From an uncultured Eubacteriales bacterium (GTDB lineage Bacteria; Bacillota; Clostridia; Christensenellales; Aristaeellaceae): a DNA stretch of 36,934 nucleotides. The notes under the pieces are model-generated. The model saw only the letters and a list, made by a program, of their open reading frames with translations, was not told where the DNA came from and did not search any database. This document shows, piece after piece, positions 1-7,456 of this stretch. Positions within the stretch are counted from its first letter, which is position 1, and each line of letters opens with the position of its first letter. The position numbers and the translations under genes were made by a program. Location of the stretch: the NCBI GenBank assembly GCA_902795275.1, contig CADBKQ010000021.1:1-36934 (forward strand), read 5' to 3'.

Positions 1-14
1 TTCTGGTGTAACAT
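1..14 (-). CDS. Possible start of a leftward gene, cut by the window edge
   Basis: On the minus strand an ATG at 14-12 opens a frame reading M-L-H-Q before the window ends. A GAGGAG ribosome-binding-like sequence lies 12 nt upstream (minus strand of 27-32), and an extended -10 (TGGTATAAT) lies at about 59-67. This would make the gene divergent from the spoIIIA operon. Four codons give no functional information, and the RBS spacing is long, so this is only a pointer for whoever has the neighbouring sequence. Confidence 0.3.
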
Positions 15-58
15 GGTTGTGGGCATCTCCTCTCGGTGGATTTGGTGTAGGCAACCTT

Positions 59-67
59 ATTATACCA
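59..67 (-). promoter_or_regulatory. Extended -10 promoter element facing left
   Basis: Minus-strand TGG-TATAAT at 67-59 is a consensus extended -10. A TTGACA exists further upstream, but 23 nt away, which is too far for a normal -35. It would transcribe the gene beginning at the left window edge. Confidence 0.4.
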
Positions 68-248
68 GAGTTTGATGCCTTTTTTCTTGTCAACTGTTTA
101 AATTTGGGGGCTATTTTTTCAGGCGGTTCCTCTCTTTCTCGTGCTTTTCGTTATGGGAAAGTTGAGATTTTTATCCTTCATAAAAATACATTCTGACGCA
201 TTTCTCCCCGCTGAAAGCAGCCGCCTCCGGGATTGGAGGCATATTTTT

Positions 249-1094
249 TTGCGCCTGTTCATACCCTGTAACATGGACTGGCGTTTGATCGTACCCGGGG
301 AAACGGGCTGGGAGCGCGTGGACTGGGCACAGGCGCGGGAAGTGCGGCTGCGTCCGGGGCAGGGCGCGGCGGTGGCGCTGCCGGACGGGGTCTGGCAGGG
401 ACAATACCGGCTGTCATCCGCCGACATCATTCAGGCGGCCCAAGCGCTGACGGGCCACGCGCTGGCGGCACGGCAGGCGGAACTGTCCCAGGGCTTCGCG
501 CCGCTCCCCGGCGGGCACCGCTTGGGCGTATGCGGGGTCATGGGGCCGAAGGGATTTACAGAGATCACCAGCTTGTGCGTGCGGCTGGCTCATGAGGTCA
601 AAGGAGTTGGGAAGGATGTATATTCACGGCTGCAAGGACGCTCCGCTTTGATCATCGGCCCGCCGGGGTCTGGGAAAACAACGCTCCTGCGGGACTTGGC
701 GCGGCTTTCTTCCCTGGACGGAACGCAGACGGGCATCGCCGACGAACGGGGCGAAATCGCCGCCTGCCGGAATGGAACGCCGCAGCTGGACGTGGGCCCC
801 AACACTGACGTGGTCATGGGCATGGAGAAAGCGAAAGCCCTGCTGCTGCTGATTCGCGCCATGTCGCCGCAGCTGGTTGCTACGGACGAGCTCGGCGGCG
901 CGGAGGACGCGGCGGCGGTGATGGAAGCCTGCCGGTGCGGGGTGCAGGCGCTGGCGACGGTTCACGGGGGGAGCGTTCAGGATGTGATGAGAAGGCAGGG
1001 AATGGAAACGCTGCTGCGGCAGGGAGTATTTCAAAAGTACATTGTTCTATCCTCGCCGGGCAAAGCGCCGCGGATCGAGGAGGCAGGGGCATGA
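249..1094 (+). CDS. spoIIIAA: Stage III sporulation protein AA (SpoIIIAA), secretion-type ATPase
   Basis: SpoIIIAA is the ATPase of the SpoIIIA-SpoIIQ channel that links mother cell and forespore. It is related to type II/IV secretion ATPases. The translation carries a Walker A motif GPPGSGKTT at about residues 137-145, an acidic TDELGGAEDA motif (Walker B region), and the ending LATVHGGSVQDV typical of the family. An in-frame ATG at 141 has no ribosome binding site. A TTG at 249 sits 10 nt after GGAGG (234-238) and gives 281 residues, close to the family length of about 300, so I chose TTG. ATG 273 is an alternative without an RBS. It heads the spoIIIA operon and overlaps spoIIIAB by ATGA. 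A sigma-E-like AATACATT at 185-192 could be the -10, but the -35 is poor. Confidence 0.93.
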   Translation: MRLFIPCNMDWRLIVPGETGWERVDWAQAREVRLRPGQGAAVALPDGVWQGQYRLSSADIIQAAQALTGHALAARQAELSQGFAPLPGGHRLGVCGVMGPKGFTEITSLCVRLAHEVKGVGKDVYSRLQGRSALIIGPPGSGKTTLLRDLARLSSLDGTQTGIADERGEIAACRNGTPQLDVGPNTDVVMGMEKAKALLLLIRAMSPQLVATDELGGAEDAAAVMEACRCGVQALATVHGGSVQDVMRRQGMETLLRQGVFQKYIVLSSPGKAPRIEEAGA

Positions 1095-1579
1095 TTGCCC
1101 TGGCTGTGCTGGGCGCCGGGGCCTGCGTGGCGCTGGGCAGGAGCGCGGCAGAACGGATGAACCGGCGGGACAGGATGCTGCAAGCCTGGGAAAAAGCGTT
1201 GTTCCGCATGGACGCCGCCGTGAACCACAGCGGGGCGGAGCTCAAGGAAGTGCTGCGTCGGGGCGTGGAAGAAGAAAACGCTGTGCTGTCGGAGCTGCTG
1301 CGCCGGATGGAGGCAACGCCCGCCGCGTCCACGGATACGCTGCTCGCCGCCCTGCCCTGGGACGGCCTTCTGCTTTCCGCCGAACGGGACACGTTACAGA
1401 ACTGCCTGGCGTCTCTCTTTTCCCCTTCGCTCCAGGCGCAGGCCCAGGCGCTTTCCTATGCCCTGGCGCAGTGGGCCGTCTATCGTTCCGCCTGCCGCGA
1501 AGCCCGGGAAAAAAACACCCGCCTTTACACCAGCCTCGGCTGGCTGGGCGGGGCGGCGGTATTCATCCTATTTTGCTGA
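1091..1579 (+). CDS. spoIIIAB: Stage III sporulation protein AB (SpoIIIAB)
   Basis: A 162-residue protein starting at the ATG that overlaps the spoIIIAA stop (ATGA), so the two are translationally coupled. It has one N-terminal membrane segment (IALAVLGAGACVALG), a helical charged middle, and a C-terminal hydrophobic stretch (SLGWLGGAAVFILFC). This is the SpoIIIAB plan, which resembles type II secretion GspF-like membrane proteins. It is a mother-cell membrane component of the SpoIIIA channel. Family assignment rests on length, topology and position between spoIIIAA and spoIIIAC. Confidence 0.88.
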   Translation: MIALAVLGAGACVALGRSAAERMNRRDRMLQAWEKALFRMDAAVNHSGAELKEVLRRGVEEENAVLSELLRRMEATPAASTDTLLAALPWDGLLLSAERDTLQNCLASLFSPSLQAQAQALSYALAQWAVYRSACREAREKNTRLYTSLGWLGGAAVFILFC

Positions 1580-1635
1580 AAGCATCCCCATAGGGAACCA
1601 ATCAAAAAAGATGTATAACCCTGTACAGGTTTTCG

Positions 1636-1680
1636 GGTAGGGGTCTGGGGAAACCCGCTTTTGACGCAAAAGCGGGTTCC
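1636..1680. repeat. GC-rich palindrome (AAACCGCTCTTTG-type family) inside the spoIIIA operon
   Basis: A 12-bp perfect stem (AACCCGCTTTTG / CAAAAGCGGGTT, 1652-1678, 3-nt loop) is preceded by GGGGTCTGGGGA. The layout matches the longer palindromes at 7146, 7280, 10638 and 16568, which also carry GGGGTCTGGGGG beside the hairpin. It occupies the only large gap (120 bp) between spoIIIAB and spoIIIAC in an otherwise overlapping operon. There is no T-run after it, so it need not terminate transcription. Confidence 0.6.
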
Positions 1681-1699
1681 ACCGGAAAGGAGGCGTGCT

Positions 1700-1897
1700 T
1701 TGCAAATCCATGTGCTGCTGCGAATTGCCGGGGTGGGGCTGCTGGTGACGGTGATCTGCCAGGCGCTGACAAAGGCGGGGCGGGAGGACATCGCCACGGT
1801 GGCGACGGTGGCGGGCATCCTGATCGTGGTGATGATGGTGGTGAACCTGGCGGGGGACGTGCTGGCCCAGGTGCAGGCGGTGTTTCAGCTGCCATGA
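1700..1897 (+). CDS. spoIIIAC: Stage III sporulation protein AC (SpoIIIAC)
   Basis: A 65-residue protein of two membrane helices (VLLRIAGVGLLVTVICQAL and VATVAGILIVVMMVVNLA) joined by a short loop with the family signature KAGREDIA. It is a small membrane protein of the SpoIIIA complex. The start is a TTG at 1700, seven nucleotides after a strong AAAGGAGG (1686-1693). Starting there gives the usual length of about 65-68 residues. It overlaps spoIIIAD by 4 nt. Confidence 0.92.
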   Translation: MQIHVLLRIAGVGLLVTVICQALTKAGREDIATVATVAGILIVVMMVVNLAGDVLAQVQAVFQLP

Positions 1898-2283
1898 CGG
1901 AAGCGCTGCGGATGGCGGGCTTTGCCGCGGCGGCGGCGATGCTCAGCTTCACCCTGCGTTCAGCCCATCGTCAGGCGGGAGCGGCGGCGGCGATGGCGGC
2001 GGGGCTGATGCTCTTTTTTTTCGCGCTCACGTATATCACCCCGGCGGTAGAGGCCCTCCGCAGCCTGTCGGAACGGGCGGGCATCGGGCAGCAGACCGTC
2101 ACGCTGCTGCTGAAACTGGTCGCCATGGCCTATGTGACGGAGTTCGCGGCGCAGGCCTGCCGCGACGCGGGCGAGGACGGGCTGGCGGCGAAAGCGGCCC
2201 TGTGTGGAAAAATGCTGCTCATGGCGCAAACGCTGCCGCTGATTTCCGAAATCGGGGAGCTGACTTTATCGTTGATTCCATGA
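1894..2283 (+). CDS. spoIIIAD: Stage III sporulation protein AD (SpoIIIAD)
   Basis: A 129-residue membrane protein with about three to four hydrophobic segments. It ends in the conserved-type tail CGKMLLMAQTLPLISEIGELTLSLIP. It belongs to the same small-membrane-protein class as SpoIIIAC and is part of the mother-cell side of the feeding-tube channel. The ATG overlaps the spoIIIAC stop, and the end overlaps the spoIIIAE start, showing tight coupling. Confidence 0.92.
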   Translation: MTEALRMAGFAAAAAMLSFTLRSAHRQAGAAAAMAAGLMLFFFALTYITPAVEALRSLSERAGIGQQTVTLLLKLVAMAYVTEFAAQACRDAGEDGLAAKAALCGKMLLMAQTLPLISEIGELTLSLIP

Positions 2284-3419
2284 AAAGAATCCTGCTTGCT
2301 TTGCTTTTGATCCTGCTTTTGTGTCCCTGCGCCCGGGCGGAAACCCTGAATGAAGTCCTGGAAACCACCCTGGACGCCCTCCCCCTGCGGGAATGGAAAG
2401 CCGCCTACGAACAGGCTTTTCCCCAGGGCGAGGATTTCCGCAGTCTCATCCTGCGACTGGCCCAGGGCGGCATGCGGCTGGATGCGGAAACGCTGCTGCG
2501 CTCGCTGGCTTCGCGTTTTTTCAACGCGCTCACGGCCAGCGCGTGGCGGCTGGCCCGGCTGATCGTCCCGGCGGTGTTCTGCGGAGTGATGCAGCGGCTC
2601 AGGGCTTCCTTTGCCCAGCAGGCGCTGGGCGACACCCTGAGCGCCGCGTGCTTTCTGCTGCTGGCGGGCTGTATGGCGCAGGATTTAGGCCAGCACATCC
2701 TGCTGGCCCAGGACGCCGTTTCCCGGATGGCGGATCTGATGCAGGCGCTTTTTCCTTTGCTGCTGACCTTGCTGGCCGCCGTCGGCGGCACGGCGGGGGC
2801 GGCTTTCTTCCAGCCCGCCATCGTCGCGGCGGGCGGCACCATGACGGCGCTGGTGCGGTCGGTGACGCTGCCGCTGGCATTGGCCGCGGGGGTCACGGCG
2901 ATCCTCAATCACCTGTCGCCGCGCATGAAAATCAGCCGTCTGTCCGCTCTGTTCAAAACCGGGGCCAGCTGGACGCTGGGCGTGGGCTTCACCGTGTTCA
3001 TCTCGGTGACGGCCCTCCAATCCTTAGGCGCGGCGGCGGCGGACGGCGTATCCCTGCGCACGGCGAAGTACGCGGTGGACCACTTCGTGCCGGTGGTCGG
3101 CGGCATGTTTGCCGACACCATGGACACGCTGGTGGGCGCGTCGCTGCTGATCAAAAACGCTCTGGGCCTGACGGGGCTGCTGCTGCTGTTTTCCACAGCG
3201 GCGGTGCCGATGCTGCAAACCCTGGCGGCGGCTATGCTGTACCGCGCCGGGGCCGCGCTGCTGGAGCCCCTGTCCGACGTGCGAAGCGGGGCGTGCTTGC
3301 AGGATTTTTCGGACATTTTGCTGCTGCTGTTCGTGATTCAGCTGTCGGTAGGAGCCATGTTCCTGCTGCTGGTGGCGCAGATGCTGGTGGTGGGCAATCT
3401 GACGGTGATGCTGCGATGA
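2280..3419 (+). CDS. spoIIIAE: Stage III sporulation protein AE (SpoIIIAE)
   Basis: A 379-residue polytopic membrane protein. It begins with a signal peptide (MKRILLALLLILLLCPCARA), followed by a soluble segment of about 80 residues and then about seven or eight hydrophobic helices, as in SpoIIIAE. Family-like stretches include AVGGTAGAAFFQPAIVAAGG, SRLSALFKTGASWTLGVGFTVFISV and AKYAVDHFVPVVGG. The ATG at 2280 overlaps spoIIIAD, and the stop overlaps spoIIIAF. It is probably a core membrane subunit of the SpoIIIA channel. Confidence 0.93.
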   Translation: MKRILLALLLILLLCPCARAETLNEVLETTLDALPLREWKAAYEQAFPQGEDFRSLILRLAQGGMRLDAETLLRSLASRFFNALTASAWRLARLIVPAVFCGVMQRLRASFAQQALGDTLSAACFLLLAGCMAQDLGQHILLAQDAVSRMADLMQALFPLLLTLLAAVGGTAGAAFFQPAIVAAGGTMTALVRSVTLPLALAAGVTAILNHLSPRMKISRLSALFKTGASWTLGVGFTVFISVTALQSLGAAAADGVSLRTAKYAVDHFVPVVGGMFADTMDTLVGASLLIKNALGLTGLLLLFSTAAVPMLQTLAAAMLYRAGAALLEPLSDVRSGACLQDFSDILLLLFVIQLSVGAMFLLLVAQMLVVGNLTVMLR

Positions 3420-3577
3420 TGGATTTTCTGAAACAATTGACGGGCCTGTGCCTTATCCGCCTGGTGCTGGACTTTATCCTGCCCGAGGGCGACGCTTCCC
3501 GGTACGCCGACCTGGGCGTGGAGCTGTGCATGATGGTGTGCATGCTGAGAGGAGCGCTTTTGTTAGTGAGGAGTTAG
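3416..3577 (+). CDS. spoIIIAF: Short SpoIIIAF, N-terminal membrane part only
   Basis: Fifty-three residues match only the two-helix N-terminus of SpoIIIAF (FLKQLTGLCLIRLVLDFILPEGDASRYADLGVELCMMVCMLRGALLL). The family is normally about 200 residues, with a C-terminal extracytoplasmic ring-building-like domain that is missing here. The TAG stop (3575-3577) lies inside the left arm of a heptad hairpin repeat that begins at 3565. No remainder of the C-terminal domain is visible before spoIIIAG. The start overlaps the spoIIIAE stop (ATGA); a second ATG follows at 3419. Either the repeat insertion truncated the gene, or this lineage already has a minimal SpoIIIAF. Confidence 0.75.
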   Translation: MMDFLKQLTGLCLIRLVLDFILPEGDASRYADLGVELCMMVCMLRGALLLVRS

Positions 3578-3687
3578 GAGATAGGAGTGAGGAGTTTTAG
3601 AATGATGATGCTTTCAGTGTTAAGCCAGGTTTGCTTTTCATTGTTCATTATATTTAACTCCTCACTCCTAACTCCTCATTCCTCACT
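3565..3687. repeat. Heptad-armed hairpin element, version GGAGTTA/GGAGTGA
   Basis: The left arm (3565-3596) is a run of 7-nt units GGAGTTA, GGAGATA, GGAGTGA, GGAGTTT. The right arm (3656-3687) is its imperfect reverse complement (AACTCC TCACTCC TAACTCC TCATTCC TCACT). The roughly 60-nt loop is AT-rich. The architecture matches the elements at 5866, 20043, 35415 and 36820, although the heptad sequence differs. It lies between spoIIIAF and spoIIIAG and supplies the spoIIIAF stop codon. Confidence 0.8.
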
Positions 3688-3710
3688 GATTGCAAAAAGG
3701 AGCCGCGCGT

Positions 3711-4082
3711 ATGAAGTCCTGGCTGGATAAGCTGAAAACCGCGAAAAATTGGCCCTGGCTGCTGGCGCTGGTATGCTGCGCGACGGCGCTGCTGCTGTTT
3801 CCGCCGGGCGGTACGGGCAAAGCGGGGATGACGGAGGAGGAGCAGCGGGTGAGCGCCACGCTGTCCAGGCTCGCGGGCGCGGGAGACGTGCGGGTGAGCA
3901 TTTACTACGCCCAGGAGGCATCGGCGTTCGGGGGCGGCAATCGTTCGCCGGTGGGCGCGGTGATCGTGGCGCAAGGCGCGGGCGACATCGCCGTGCGGCT
4001 GAACCTGCTGCGGGCGGCGGAAACGCTGCTGGGCCTGGACGCGAACCGGGTGGATGTGTTTTTGATGGAGGAGAAGCCATGA
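3711..4082 (+). CDS. spoIIIAG: Stage III sporulation protein AG (SpoIIIAG)
   Basis: A 123-residue protein with one N-terminal membrane helix (WLLALVCCATALLLF) and an extracytoplasmic domain (EEEQRVSATLSRLAGAGDVRVSIYY ... PVGAVIVAQGAGDIAVRLNLLRAAETLLGLDANRVDVFLME). This is the ring-building fold by which SpoIIIAG forms a large ring in the intermembrane space. It is shorter than the B. subtilis protein (about 230), lacking most of the linker. The start at 3711 is preceded by AAAAAGGAG at 7-nt spacing. A TTG at 3690 lies in the repeat and has no RBS. The end overlaps spoIIIAH by 4 nt. Confidence 0.88.
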   Translation: MKSWLDKLKTAKNWPWLLALVCCATALLLFPPGGTGKAGMTEEEQRVSATLSRLAGAGDVRVSIYYAQEASAFGGGNRSPVGAVIVAQGAGDIAVRLNLLRAAETLLGLDANRVDVFLMEEKP

Positions 4083-4549
4083 AAGACCGGGTTTTGAATA
4101 TCCTGATGCTCGCGGCGGTGGCCGCGGCGCTGATTTTGACGTTCCTGAAAGGCACGCCGGATTCGGAAACCGGCCTGCCCCTGGCGACGATTGCCGCCAC
4201 AGCCGCGCCGCATCCGGCGGAGATTTACCGCGCCCGGCGCAGGGAAACCCGCGCCATGGAGCAATCCCTGCTCGCCACCCTGGCTTCGGGAGAGCTCACG
4301 GATGCCGAAACCAGAACCATGGCGGAAAAGCAGCTGGTTGAAATCACCGCGAACGATGAAACCGAGCTGGCTGTGGAAGGCGCGCTGGCGGCCCATGGCT
4401 ATGCGGACGCGCTGTGCGTGGCCCGGAACGGGAGCATGACCGTGTTCCTGCCCGGGGAGATCACCGCCGATGAAGCGGCGTTTTTCCTGGAAATCGCCCG
4501 GGACGCATCGGGCCTGGAGCCCGAAAGCATCCGGCTGACAGGTTATTAG
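4079..4549 (+). CDS. spoIIIAH: Stage III sporulation protein AH (SpoIIIAH)
   Basis: A 156-residue protein with an N-terminal membrane helix (VLNILMLAAVAAALILTFL), a short charged helix region and a C-terminal domain containing the typical AEKQLVEITANDETELAVEGALAAHGYADALCVA and FFLEIARDASGLEPESIRL. SpoIIIAH faces the intermembrane space and pairs with forespore SpoIIQ. It is somewhat shorter than the roughly 218-residue Bacillus protein but keeps the ring-forming region. It is the last gene of the operon. No clear intrinsic terminator follows in 4550-4640. Confidence 0.9.
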   Translation: MKDRVLNILMLAAVAAALILTFLKGTPDSETGLPLATIAATAAPHPAEIYRARRRETRAMEQSLLATLASGELTDAETRTMAEKQLVEITANDETELAVEGALAAHGYADALCVARNGSMTVFLPGEITADEAAFFLEIARDASGLEPESIRLTGY

Positions 4550-4624
4550 CAGGGTATCCCGCAGTTGTCGCAGATCGAGCTGCCGGAAGCATCAGGAAAA
4601 ATACCAGGAAATCGCTCAAGGCTA

Positions 4625-4654
4625 TTGATAATTTCTGGGTAAGTTTGGTATAAT
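4625..4654 (+). promoter_or_regulatory. Sigma-A promoter of the NYN-domain gene
   Basis: TTGATA (4625-4630), an 18-nt spacer and TATAAT (4649-4654), with TG at 4646-4647 making an extended -10. The ATG of the next gene is 51 nt downstream of the -10. Confidence 0.8.
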
Positions 4655-4705
4655 AGAGCGGTTTTCGGAACCAAAACGAATGACAGAAAGCGAGTTAAAA
4701 CATCC

Positions 4706-5842
4706 ATGCCAAACATTGCCGTCCTGATCGACGCGGAAAACGTGCTGCCCATCCACGCCGACCAAATTTTCACCCACGCATCCTCTTTGGGCACGATTAC
4801 CGTGAAAGAAATCTATGGTGCAGCCGCCGCGCTGACCGCCTGGGTGGAGCCGGTGCTGAAATACGCGCTCCACGCCAACCTGACCATCAAGGCCTCCAAG
4901 GGCAAGAATACCTCCGACATCGCGCTGGTGATCGGCGCGATGGATCTGCTGGTTTCCGGAAATATCGACACCGTGGTGATCGTGTCCAGCGACAGCGACT
5001 TTTCCGCGCTCTCCGTGCGCCTGCGCAGCGCGGGCATCGAGGTGGTGGGCATGGGCACCGAAAAGGCCAATCCCCTGTGGCGCACGGCCTGCTCCGCCTT
5101 TGTGGTTCTGCAGGCTCCGTCCTTCCGCCCCGCGCCGGCGCAGCAGGCCGCCCGTCCGCAGCCCGCGCCGAAGCCCGTCCCCCAGAAGCAGGAAGCGCCT
5201 GCCAATCCAAACGCCAACCAGCCGAAAAAGAAAGCCGATTCCAAGCCCGTGGCGCCCACTCATGCGGCCCGCATGGCCATCATCACGGCCTTTATCAGGG
5301 AACAGCTGGAAGCAAACGGCGGCAAAATGGCCGTGTCCGCCCTGCTGCCCGCGCTGAACGGCCTGGCCGAATACCGGGTGGATCAGCAGCGCTCCAAGCG
5401 CAACGCCCATAATTACCTGATGCGCCTGTACGGCGACGCTTTCACGTTTGAGGAGGGCGAGGGCGGCAGCTTCATTTCCCTGCGGGCAAGCGCGCCGGAA
5501 CAGCCCAAGAAGCCGGAAGAAGCGCCTGCCGCCGAAGCGGACGAGCTGCCGGAAATCGAAACCGCCGAACCGGAGCCCGCCGAAGAACAGGCTCAAGCCC
5601 CCGCGGAAGAACCCGCCCCCGCCGAGCCGGAAGCCCAGGCAGACGAACAGGGCCAGGCAATCGCGGCTTTTGCCGCCCGGCTTGTGGACGCGGGCATCCC
5701 GGCAGACGCCGCCCAGCAAATCATCGGCATCCTGAACGAAAACAGCAACCTGCGCACCGTCTACAACAAGCTGCGCGCGGTCTTCGGCGGCGATACCGGC
5801 CGGAAGTATTACCAGATCGTGAAGGAAGTCGGACAGGGCTGA
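4706..5842 (+). CDS. NYN-domain (LabA/DUF88-like) protein with C-terminal helical domains
   Basis: The N-terminal ~130 residues match the NYN/PIN-like nuclease fold: IDAEN with Asp9, NTSDIALVIGAMD with Asp71 and Asp80, and SSDSDF with Asp96 and Asp98. These are the acidic residues expected to bind the catalytic metal. A Pro/Ala/Lys linker (about 135-180) leads to a winged-helix-like segment (about 188-255), similar to OST-HTH/LOTUS domains often attached to NYN proteins. A second acidic Pro/Glu/Ala linker (about 265-315) and a final 60-residue helical domain follow. It is predicted to be a cytoplasmic RNase or RNA-binding protein; the substrate is unknown. It is monocistronic, with its own promoter. 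The RBS before the ATG is weak (GAAAGCGAG). Confidence 0.85.
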   Translation: MPNIAVLIDAENVLPIHADQIFTHASSLGTITVKEIYGAAAALTAWVEPVLKYALHANLTIKASKGKNTSDIALVIGAMDLLVSGNIDTVVIVSSDSDFSALSVRLRSAGIEVVGMGTEKANPLWRTACSAFVVLQAPSFRPAPAQQAARPQPAPKPVPQKQEAPANPNANQPKKKADSKPVAPTHAARMAIITAFIREQLEANGGKMAVSALLPALNGLAEYRVDQQRSKRNAHNYLMRLYGDAFTFEEGEGGSFISLRASAPEQPKKPEEAPAAEADELPEIETAEPEPAEEQAQAPAEEPAPAEPEAQADEQGQAIAAFAARLVDAGIPADAAQQIIGILNENSNLRTVYNKLRAVFGGDTGRKYYQIVKEVGQG

Positions 5843-5865
5843 GCAGCTTAGAGGCGCTTTAATTT

Positions 5866-5989
5866 AGTTATAAAGGGAATAGGGATTAGGGATTAGGGAT
5901 TAGGAAGATCGTGTGCAAAACGATTGGAAACCAACAAAAAAGCAAATCAAAATGACTAATCCCTAATCCCTAATCCCTGTTTTATAACG
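5866..5989. repeat. Heptad-armed hairpin element, version GGGATTA
   Basis: The left arm TTATAAAGGGAATA(GGGATTA)n and right arm (TAATCCC)3 TGTTTTATAA are inverted copies. The core carries the shared segment CGATTGGAAACCAAC. The elements at 35415 and 36820 have the same core and arms. It follows the stop of the NYN gene and could fold as a large hairpin in the transcript. Confidence 0.85.
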
Positions 5990-6036
5990 TAAAATTCCCT
6001 TCCCCCAGCACACAAGCATTTACGAAAGGAGCCGTC

Positions 6037-6798
6037 ATGAAGACCAAGCGTTTGACGGAAATGGAAGCCTATATCCAGCGCCACGGTTCCGCGACGATGG
6101 ACGAGCTGCGGGACGCCTTTGACGTGTCCATGAACACGGTCAGGCGGGACGTGGCGGAGCTGCTGAAAACGGGCAGCATTGAAAAGGTGTACGGCGGCGT
6201 GCGCGCCGCAAACCAGAACGTCATCCAGGCCGCTTATCCCAAGTCCGGCGGCGCGAAGCGCGCCATCTGCTTTGAGGCCGCGCGGCTGGTCAAGGACGGC
6301 GACATCGTGTTCATCGACTCCGGCACCACCACCGTGCAGATGATCGAAGCCATCAAAGACCTGCGGGTGACCGTGATTACCAATAATATTCAGGTGATGA
6401 CGAAAGCGCTGGAATACGAAAACATCCGGGTGATCATGCTGCCCGGCGAAGTGCACCGCAACACGCTTTCCATCACCGGCGAGGATTCCGCCGAGTACCT
6501 GAGCCACATGAACACCAACATCGCGTTCATGGCGGCAACCGGCGCGTCCTTCAACGGCGTGGCCAATTCCAGCCCGCTGGAATACTCCATTAAGAAGGCC
6601 GCTGTCGCCAACACGGAAAAGGCGGTGCTGCTGGTGGCGGGCTCCAAATTCGGCACCACCAGCCTGCTCATTTACGCCGGGCTGGATAAATTCCAAACCG
6701 TCGTCACCGACAGCCGCATTCCGCCCGCCTATCGCCAGCGGCTGAGAGATTTGCATATCGACCTGCGGATTGTGGAGGACGCGGCGGGTGAAGGATGA
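6037..6798 (+). CDS. DeoR/GlpR-family transcriptional regulator
   Basis: A 253-residue regulator. Residues 1-60 form a DeoR winged helix (SATMDELRDAFDVSMNTVRRDVAELLKTGSIEKVYGGV). Residues 75-235 form the DeoRC sugar-phosphate-sensing domain (DGDIVFIDSGTTTVQMIEAI, VITNN, GEVHRNTLSITGE). AAAGGAG lies 6 nt before the ATG. Members usually repress sugar or nucleoside catabolic operons and are released by a phosphorylated sugar. No catabolic genes adjoin it here, so the target is unknown. The promoter region holds the heptad hairpin at 5866-5989. Confidence 0.9.
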   Translation: MKTKRLTEMEAYIQRHGSATMDELRDAFDVSMNTVRRDVAELLKTGSIEKVYGGVRAANQNVIQAAYPKSGGAKRAICFEAARLVKDGDIVFIDSGTTTVQMIEAIKDLRVTVITNNIQVMTKALEYENIRVIMLPGEVHRNTLSITGEDSAEYLSHMNTNIAFMAATGASFNGVANSSPLEYSIKKAAVANTEKAVLLVAGSKFGTTSLLIYAGLDKFQTVVTDSRIPPAYRQRLRDLHIDLRIVEDAAGEG

Positions 6799-7145
6799 GA
6801 GCGTCGCCTGTCGATTACAAAAAATGTATAATTTATGTTTATGCAAAACTAATGGACTAAATTTAGCGTTTTGTCGAAAACGTGACACATTTTTGACACA
6901 ATAATGCGGTACCATAACACTGCATAGGGTGGTTGGCAGCGGCAAGGCTTTTGCTGCCCCCTCGGTGAAAGCCATTTTTGTCCCGTTGTTTTTATTTTTC
7001 TGACCGTCCTGGCAGTCTGCCGCTCCCCTCGCGGCGGGCTTTTATTATGGACGCCGCTCGATTTCCAAATAACGAAATTCTTAACAAATATACATCGTGT
7101 TCGATATTTTTACATCATGATCTATTTCTTTACGATTCAAGTATT
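6799..7145. other. Non-coding gap with a possible short transcript
   Basis: No convincing gene. There is a TTGACA at 6893-6898 but only a poor -10. A GGCAGC/GCTGCC hairpin lies at about 6935-6958, with a competing GGCTTT/AAAGCC pairing. A 9-bp stem with two G-U pairs (about 7013-7037) is followed by TTTTATTAT. These could delimit an RNA of about 120-140 nt, but I do not recognise a known family. Confidence 0.25.
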
Positions 7146-7205
7146 TCTGGGGGAACCGCTCTTTGGCGTCCAAAGAGCGGTTCCCCCAGACCCCTTCCGA
7201 GAAAG
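7146..7205. repeat. GC-rich perfect palindrome with CCCCTTCCGAGAAAG flank
   Basis: A perfect 21-bp stem with a 3-nt loop (7146-7166 / 7170-7190; core GGGGGAACCGCTCTTTGG), followed by CCCCTTCCGAGAAAG. It is a member of the family also at 7266, 10621 and 16568, and faces the copy at 7266 in inverted orientation. Confidence 0.85.
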
Positions 7206-7265
7206 ACGATAAAAAACACATTTTACGGTAAGTATTCAGACCGTGCGAGATGATATGATTTTGCT

Positions 7266-7326
7266 TTCTTGGAAGGGGGTCTGGGGGAAACCATTCTTTG
7301 GCATCCAAAGAATGGTTTCCCCCAGA
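7266..7326. repeat. GC-rich perfect palindrome with CTTTCTTGGAAGGGGG flank
   Basis: A perfect 22-bp stem with loop CAT (7280-7301 / 7305-7326). The stem core is AAACCATTCTTTGG instead of AAACCGCTCTTTGG: the two changed positions are matched by changes in the opposite arm, so base pairing is preserved. It lies about 60 bp upstream of the promoter of the phosphohexomutase gene. Confidence 0.85.
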
Positions 7327-7391
7327 AAACTCCCGTTCCCTGAATAATAGCTCTATCTCCCAACAACTTGCGCGGACTGCATGGAAACCCC

Positions 7392-7420
7392 TTGCGAAAA
7401 TGGAAAAAAACAGATATAAT
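7392..7420 (+). promoter_or_regulatory. Sigma-A promoter of the phosphohexomutase gene
   Basis: TTGCGA (7392-7397), 17-nt spacer, TATAAT (7415-7420). The start codon is 37 nt downstream. Confidence 0.8.
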
Positions 7421-7456
7421 ATATACATACTCAAATATGGAAAGGGGCAGATTCTC

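Noticed and set aside
6890..7060. Known riboswitch or SRP/6S RNA in the 6.9-7.05 kb gap
   Set aside because: I could not match the conserved cores of SRP RNA, 6S RNA, or fluoride, preQ1 or guanidine riboswitches. Kept only as a weak small-RNA candidate.
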